A stretch of DNA of 19,969 nucleotides from the NCBI GenBank assembly GCA_045543455.1, contig JAZQMK010000019.1, forward strand, positions 1 through 19,969, written 5' to 3'. Position numbers and translations under genes: made by a program. The notes below the pieces were generated by a model that saw only the letters and a program-made list of their open reading frames with translations, had not been told where the DNA came from and ran no database searches. This document shows, one piece after another, positions 16,812 through 19,969 of the stretch (position 1 is its first letter; each line of letters starts with the position of its first letter). Source of the DNA: SIG291 sp045543455. Lineage in GTDB: Bacteria > Bacillota > Clostridia > Lachnospirales > Lachnospiraceae.

Positions 16812-18176
16812 ATGATTAATATTTTTGAAGTAAATGAAACTAATGCTATGATTGAAAAGGAAAATCTGGACGTTAGAACAATTACACTTGGTATTAACCT
16901 GCTTGATTGTGCAGATTCAGATCTTGAAACAGTTAATAAAAAGATATATGAAAAGATAGTAAGAATTGCCAGCAAATTAGTAGAAACAGGAGCGGCCATT
17001 GAAAAGGAATATGGAATTCCAATTGTTAATAAGAGAATTTCTATAACACCAATTTCTTTGGTTGGTGGTGCTGCCTGTAAAACTCCAGAGGATTATGTAA
17101 CTATTGCAAAGACCTTGGATAAGGCTGCAAAAGCAGTTGGTGTAAATTTTATTGGTGGCTATTCAGCGATTGTATCTAAGGGTATGACAAAAAGTGATGA
17201 GCTTTTAATACGTTCAATCCCTATGGCCATGAAATCAACAGATTTAATATGCAGCTCTGTAAATGTTGGTTCGACAAAGACTGGTATTAATATGGATGCA
17301 GTTAAACTGTTAGGTGAGATTATTAAGGAAACGGCTGAAGTTACAGCTGATAAGGATTCACTTGGCTGCGCAAAATTAGTTGTTTTGTGTAATGCTCCTG
17401 ATGATAATCCATTTATGGCAGGTGCTTTTCATGGTGTATCAGAGGATGATGCAATAATAAATGTTGGTGTAAGTGGTCCTGGCGTTGTAAAGTATGCCCT
17501 TGAACAGGTTCGTGGTGAGAATTTTGAAGTCCTTTGTGAAACTATTAAAAAGACTGCATTTAAGATTACACGTGTTGGTCAGCTTGTGGCACAGGAAGCT
17601 TCAAGAAGAATGGGCATTCCATTTGGCATTATAGATTTATCATTAGCTCCAACACCGGCAGTTGGTGATTCTGTTGCAGAGATTTTAGAAGAAATAGGTC
17701 TTGAAAGAGCAGGTGCTCCTGGTACAACAGCAGCATTGGCAATGTTAAATGATCAGGTTAAGAAGGGCGGGGTTATGGCTTCTTCTTATGTAGGAGGATT
17801 AAGTGGTGCATTTATTCCTGTAAGTGAAGATCAGGGTATGATAGATGCTGTAGTTGAAGGTGCTCTTACACTGGAAAAATTAGAAGCGATGACTTGTGTA
17901 TGTTCAGTAGGCCTTGATATGATTGCAATTCCGGGAGATACAAGTGCAACAACTATATCCGGAATTATTGCAGATGAAGCAGCAATCGGTATGATAAATC
18001 AAAAAACAACCGCAGTCCGAATCATACCTGTAACAGGTAAGAAGGTTGGAGATACGGTTGAATTTGGTGGATTGTTAGGATATGCACCGGTAATGCCAGT
18101 TAATAGCTTTGACTGTAGTAAATTTATCAACAGAGGCGGAAGAATACCGGCACCAATCCATAGCTTTAAGAATTAA
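16812..18176 (+). CDS. UPF0210 / PFL-family protein
   Basis: A 454-residue member of the UPF0210 (DUF711) family, usually annotated PFL family protein because its fold resembles the pyruvate formate-lyase barrel. The function is not established as far as I know. Recognisable stretches are EVNETNAMIEKENLDVRTIT at the start, RISITPISLVGGAACKTPED, NVGVSGPGVVKYALE, GIIDLSLAPTPAVGDSVAEI and GGRIPAPIHSFKN at the very end, all typical of the family, and the length is normal. I cannot identify a Gly-radical motif, so no radical chemistry should be assumed. GAGGA (16802-16806) precedes the ATG. It is the last gene of the packed plus-strand group, and its last 11 nt overlap the 3' end of tmcAL on the other strand. 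Confidence 0.93.
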   Translation: MINIFEVNETNAMIEKENLDVRTITLGINLLDCADSDLETVNKKIYEKIVRIASKLVETGAAIEKEYGIPIVNKRISITPISLVGGAACKTPEDYVTIAKTLDKAAKAVGVNFIGGYSAIVSKGMTKSDELLIRSIPMAMKSTDLICSSVNVGSTKTGINMDAVKLLGEIIKETAEVTADKDSLGCAKLVVLCNAPDDNPFMAGAFHGVSEDDAIINVGVSGPGVVKYALEQVRGENFEVLCETIKKTAFKITRVGQLVAQEASRRMGIPFGIIDLSLAPTPAVGDSVAEILEEIGLERAGAPGTTAALAMLNDQVKKGGVMASSYVGGLSGAFIPVSEDQGMIDAVVEGALTLEKLEAMTCVCSVGLDMIAIPGDTSATTISGIIADEAAIGMINQKTTAVRIIPVTGKKVGDTVEFGGLLGYAPVMPVNSFDCSKFINRGGRIPAPIHSFKN

Positions 18177-19398
18177 TTATTATGGGTTGAGTTGTTAATT
18201 CGTGGTAATTTTGGGCACCTAAACGTTCATATACAACTTGATTATAAACACTATTAGCAAATACATCAGTATTAAACATTTTTAAATCAATTCCGGTCAA
18301 TGTAGCTTTTGCATTGGCCGGTTTTGTTATGAGTTTAATAGTGTCAAGCTTCTTGTTTTGAGATAAAAATTCCTGACCTTTTTCGTTAAAACCAAGTATG
18401 CGCACATAGTTACAATAATCATTTTTACAATATTGCTCAAAGTCATCTTTTTTAATATTTAAAATTATATGAAGCAGAGCTCTTGATATTCTTGTATGAG
18501 TTAAATCCTTTGATTTTAGGACATTAATGAAGCTTGAAATGTCTTTATACTGGTCATGTTCTTTAACTATTTTTGAGGCTAATGAATGGCTCATATCAAG
18601 ATAAGAGTTTAATCTGTCTGGTTCATTAGATATAATATCAGTCAGCTTGTAATTGAAAATTGGTGAAAAATCATCTAATTCTACCGGCATGGTATGTGTA
18701 AAATTATGATATATAATATCTGTTACATTTTCAGGAAGATTAAGCTCGCTTACTGATTTCATTTCTATGATTGCTTTTCTGATTGCTGTGGCAGAACTGA
18801 AAAATGCGTCAGAGTTAGTGCTGTGATAGCCTTCGCCCACACGCTTTATTAATACTGGATTTATATTGGAATTGCGTTTGATTACGGCTTTTAAATATTC
18901 TATAGCCAAAATATTGTTAGGAGTGATAAGTTGGTAATTATTGCAACCTGTAAATTTATCAAGAGCAATATTTCTGGCATATGGAAATGAATAACCTAAT
19001 CGAAGCTGTTTTTTTAATTCTTCACTGTATTCTGGTGGCTCATTAGCTAAGGTAGAGGCTATTTTAAATAAAGAGCTATAATCATCATTTTCACAACCAA
19101 AGGCCATATAATCAACATTAAGCTTATCTAAAATACTTACGCCACCCATTGCAAAAAATTCAGAGCTGGCTGTAGAAAATACTACAGGAAGTTGTAAAAC
19201 TAAATCTACCCCATTTAATAAAGCCATATGTGTACGGCTGTATTTTGACATAAAAGCAGGAGTGCCACGTTGTAAATAATCGCCGCTCATAACGGCAATT
19301 ACACAATCAGCACCAGTTTTTTCTTTGGCAGTATCTATTAAATATTTATGACCATTATGAAATGGATTATATTCAACTATCATTCCAAGTGTCTTCAT
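18166..19398 (-). CDS. tmcAL: tRNA(Met) cytidine acetate ligase TmcAL (YlbM)
   Basis: A 410-residue enzyme of the nucleotidyltransferase superfamily that forms N4-acetylcytidine at wobble position 34 of elongator tRNA(Met), activating free acetate with ATP to acetyl-adenylate. The start GMIVEYNPFHNGHKYLI carries the HNGH ATP-binding motif (14-17). MSGDYLQRGTPAFMSKYSR and SSATAIRKAI are also family hallmarks. Reading further upstream in frame would add 35 residues not seen in the family; GGAGG (complement of 19405-19409) lies 6 nt before the ATG at 19398, so that start is used. A promoter at 19426-19454 precedes it. It is divergent from pta, an arrangement that recurs in Clostridia, and converges on the UPF0210 gene with an 11-nt overlap and no visible terminator. 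Confidence 0.95.
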   Translation of the reverse strand: MKTLGMIVEYNPFHNGHKYLIDTAKEKTGADCVIAVMSGDYLQRGTPAFMSKYSRTHMALLNGVDLVLQLPVVFSTASSEFFAMGGVSILDKLNVDYMAFGCENDDYSSLFKIASTLANEPPEYSEELKKQLRLGYSFPYARNIALDKFTGCNNYQLITPNNILAIEYLKAVIKRNSNINPVLIKRVGEGYHSTNSDAFFSSATAIRKAIIEMKSVSELNLPENVTDIIYHNFTHTMPVELDDFSPIFNYKLTDIISNEPDRLNSYLDMSHSLASKIVKEHDQYKDISSFINVLKSKDLTHTRISRALLHIILNIKKDDFEQYCKNDYCNYVRILGFNEKGQEFLSQNKKLDTIKLITKPANAKATLTGIDLKMFNTDVFANSVYNQVVYERLGAQNYHELTTQPIIINS

Positions 19399-19425
19399 CT
19401 CAAACCTCCAAGCTATTTTAATAAT

Positions 19426-19454
19426 ATTATAGTTGTTATTATAATGACAGGCAA
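19426..19454 (-). promoter_or_regulatory. Sigma-A promoter for tmcAL
   Basis: On the minus strand TTGCCT (19454-19449), a 17-nt spacer and a perfect TATAAT (19431-19426). It lies about 28 nt upstream of the tmcAL ATG and back-to-back with the pta promoter. Confidence 0.7.
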
Positions 19455-19486
19455 GAAAATATTTTGTATTTTTTTTTGATAATAAC

Positions 19487-19496
19487 TTGTATACAA
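19487..19496. promoter_or_regulatory. Candidate operator palindrome TTGTATACAA over the pta -35
   Basis: A perfect 10-bp inverted repeat covering the -35 box of pta. The TnGTnTACnA pattern resembles operators of GntR/FadR-family repressors, but the regulator is not in this window and chance in AT-rich DNA is possible. Confidence 0.4.
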
Positions 19497-19515
19497 TGAA
19501 CAAATCGGTTATAAT
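19487..19515 (+). promoter_or_regulatory. Sigma-A promoter for pta
   Basis: TTGTAT (19487-19492), a 17-nt spacer and a perfect TATAAT (19510-19515). The weak -35 lies inside a palindrome. Transcription should start near 19522, leaving a leader of about 50 nt. Confidence 0.75.
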
Positions 19516-19524
19516 TAATCCAAA

Positions 19525-19538
19525 TGTTATTTATAACA
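19525..19538. promoter_or_regulatory. Candidate operator or leader palindrome TGTTATTTATAACA
   Basis: A perfect 14-bp inverted repeat just downstream of the expected pta transcription start. The half-sites resemble those of the redox repressor Rex, but their spacing is 2 bp shorter than the Rex consensus, so the regulator is left open. Confidence 0.35.
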
Positions 19539-19572
19539 AAGAAATATTTTTTATGGAAGGAGTCATAGAATC

Positions 19573-19969
19573 ATGGGATTTATTGACGAGATTAAAGCAA
19601 AAGCAAAAGCTGACAAAAAAACTATCATTTTACCAGAATCAATGGATAGAAGAATTTTTGAAGCTACAGAGACAATTTTAAAGGAAGATTTTGCCAATGT
19701 TGTTATTATTGGTACAGAAGAAGAAGTTGCTAAGAACAGTGAAGGCTTAGATATTTCAAAGGCCATTATTGTTAATCCATTTACTTGCGAAAAGAAGCAG
19801 GCATATATTGATTTATTTGTAGAATTAAGAAAGTCTAAGGGCTTAACACCAGAAGAAGCAGAAAAGGCTATGTTATCTGACTATGCTACATTTGGCTGTC
19901 TTATGGTTAAGGCAGGAGATTCTGATGGTTTAGTATCAGGTGCTTGACACGCAACAGCTAACACATTAA
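19573..19969 (+). CDS. pta: Phosphate acetyltransferase, N-terminal part, cut by the window edge; in-frame TGA near the end
   Basis: The first ~132 codons of the enzyme interconverting acetyl-CoA and acetyl phosphate, the first step of acetate formation with acetate kinase. The start MGFIDEIKAKAKADKKTIIL, then PESMDRRIFEATETIL and the DYATFGCLMVKAGDSDGLVSGA stretch (read in two parts) are typical. GGAAGGAG (19555-19562) is an excellent ribosome site 10 nt before the ATG. Codon 125 is TGA (19945-19947), after which the frame continues HATANTL, which fits the family motif SGACHATANTL if the TGA were TGT or TGC for Cys. The window ends 22 nt later, so a contig-end sequencing error is more likely than a real nonsense mutation. 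Full-length Pta is about 330 residues. Confidence 0.85.

Noticed and set aside
16715..16999. A minus-strand open frame across the ACT/UPF0210 junction
   Set aside because: It overlaps two well-recognised plus-strand genes, with no recognisable product or start signal.
19399..19503. A 35-residue longer N-terminus for TmcAL
   Set aside because: It would run through the ribosome site and promoter of the gene and adds residues absent from the family, which begins at MKTLGMIVEYNPF.
19525..19538. A Rex operator in front of pta
   Set aside because: Half-sites TGTTA and TAACA are present, but the spacing is 4 bp where the consensus (TTGTTA-N6-TAACAA) has 6, so it was recorded only as an unassigned palindrome.
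19487..19681. A 64-codon plus-strand frame starting upstream of pta
   Set aside because: It begins inside the promoter -35 region, lacks a ribosome site, and overlaps the start of pta in another frame.
19945..19947. Selenocysteine encoded by the TGA in pta
   Set aside because: No selenoprotein form of Pta is known to me, too little downstream sequence is present to show a SECIS element, and the position at the sequence end makes an error far more likely.
1..19969. Mobile elements, CRISPR arrays, tRNA or rRNA genes
   Set aside because: No repeats with terminal inverted ends, spaced direct repeats, transposase-like proteins or RNA-gene hallmarks were seen on either strand, and the coding is almost continuous.

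Overview
The window is an ordinary-looking piece of chromosome from a low-GC Gram-positive anaerobe. The best guess is a Clostridia of the Lachnospiraceae type. This rests on the AT-rich sequence, the strong AGGAGG-type ribosome sites, the near-consensus sigma-A promoters, and the gene set (GltA/NfnB-type oxidoreductase, AEC transporter, FtsA-like protein with a long C-terminal tail, UPF0237/UPF0210 pair, TmcAL divergent from pta). Family assignment is inference from gene content; no rRNA is present. Base composition and codon use look uniform by eye. I see no IS, phage, CRISPR, tRNA or rRNA, and no gene-free stretch longer than 300 bases.

Layout. (1) 2-2406: the C-terminal part of an NADPH-dependent glutamate synthase small-subunit-like flavoprotein (gltA), then a membrane-anchored c-di-GMP phosphodiesterase (degenerate GGDEF plus intact EAL), closed by an intrinsic terminator. 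(2) 2427-3913: rlmH and an AEC-family permease. (3) 3927-8579: an extended -10 promoter drives a heterodimer-like pair of ABC exporter half-transporters and an HD-domain dNTP triphosphohydrolase. (4) 8589-18176: a second strong promoter precedes eight closely packed genes: a small zinc-finger/TM protein, polA, coaE, an FtsA-like actin-fold protein with a beta-grasp-like tail, a membrane GAF-GGDEF diguanylate cyclase, a YycJ/WalJ-type metallo-hydrolase, and the ACT (UPF0237) / UPF0210 pair. Gaps between them are 24 nt or less. (5) 18166-19969: tmcAL on the minus strand, converging on the UPF0210 gene with an 11-nt overlap, and divergent from pta. The two genes share a 174-nt intergenic region with back-to-back promoters and two palindromes.

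How the parts relate. Most genes are housekeeping: DNA replication and repair (polA, yycJ-like), dNTP control, CoA synthesis, rRNA and tRNA modification (rlmH, tmcAL) and acetate metabolism (pta). Two c-di-GMP enzymes of opposite activity sit in different operons, one behind a nitrogen or redox gene and one translationally coupled to the FtsA-like gene. The least understood parts are the FtsA-like/GGDEF pair, the orphan zinc-finger membrane protein heading the polA operon, and the ACT/UPF0210 pair. I do not see a clear novel multi-gene system; the findings are local oddities in a mostly core region.

Both edges look imperfect. The first ~25 bases of gltA lack a residue expected in the family, and pta carries an in-frame TGA 25 bases before the end, where relatives have Cys. 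Both suggest low-quality contig ends.
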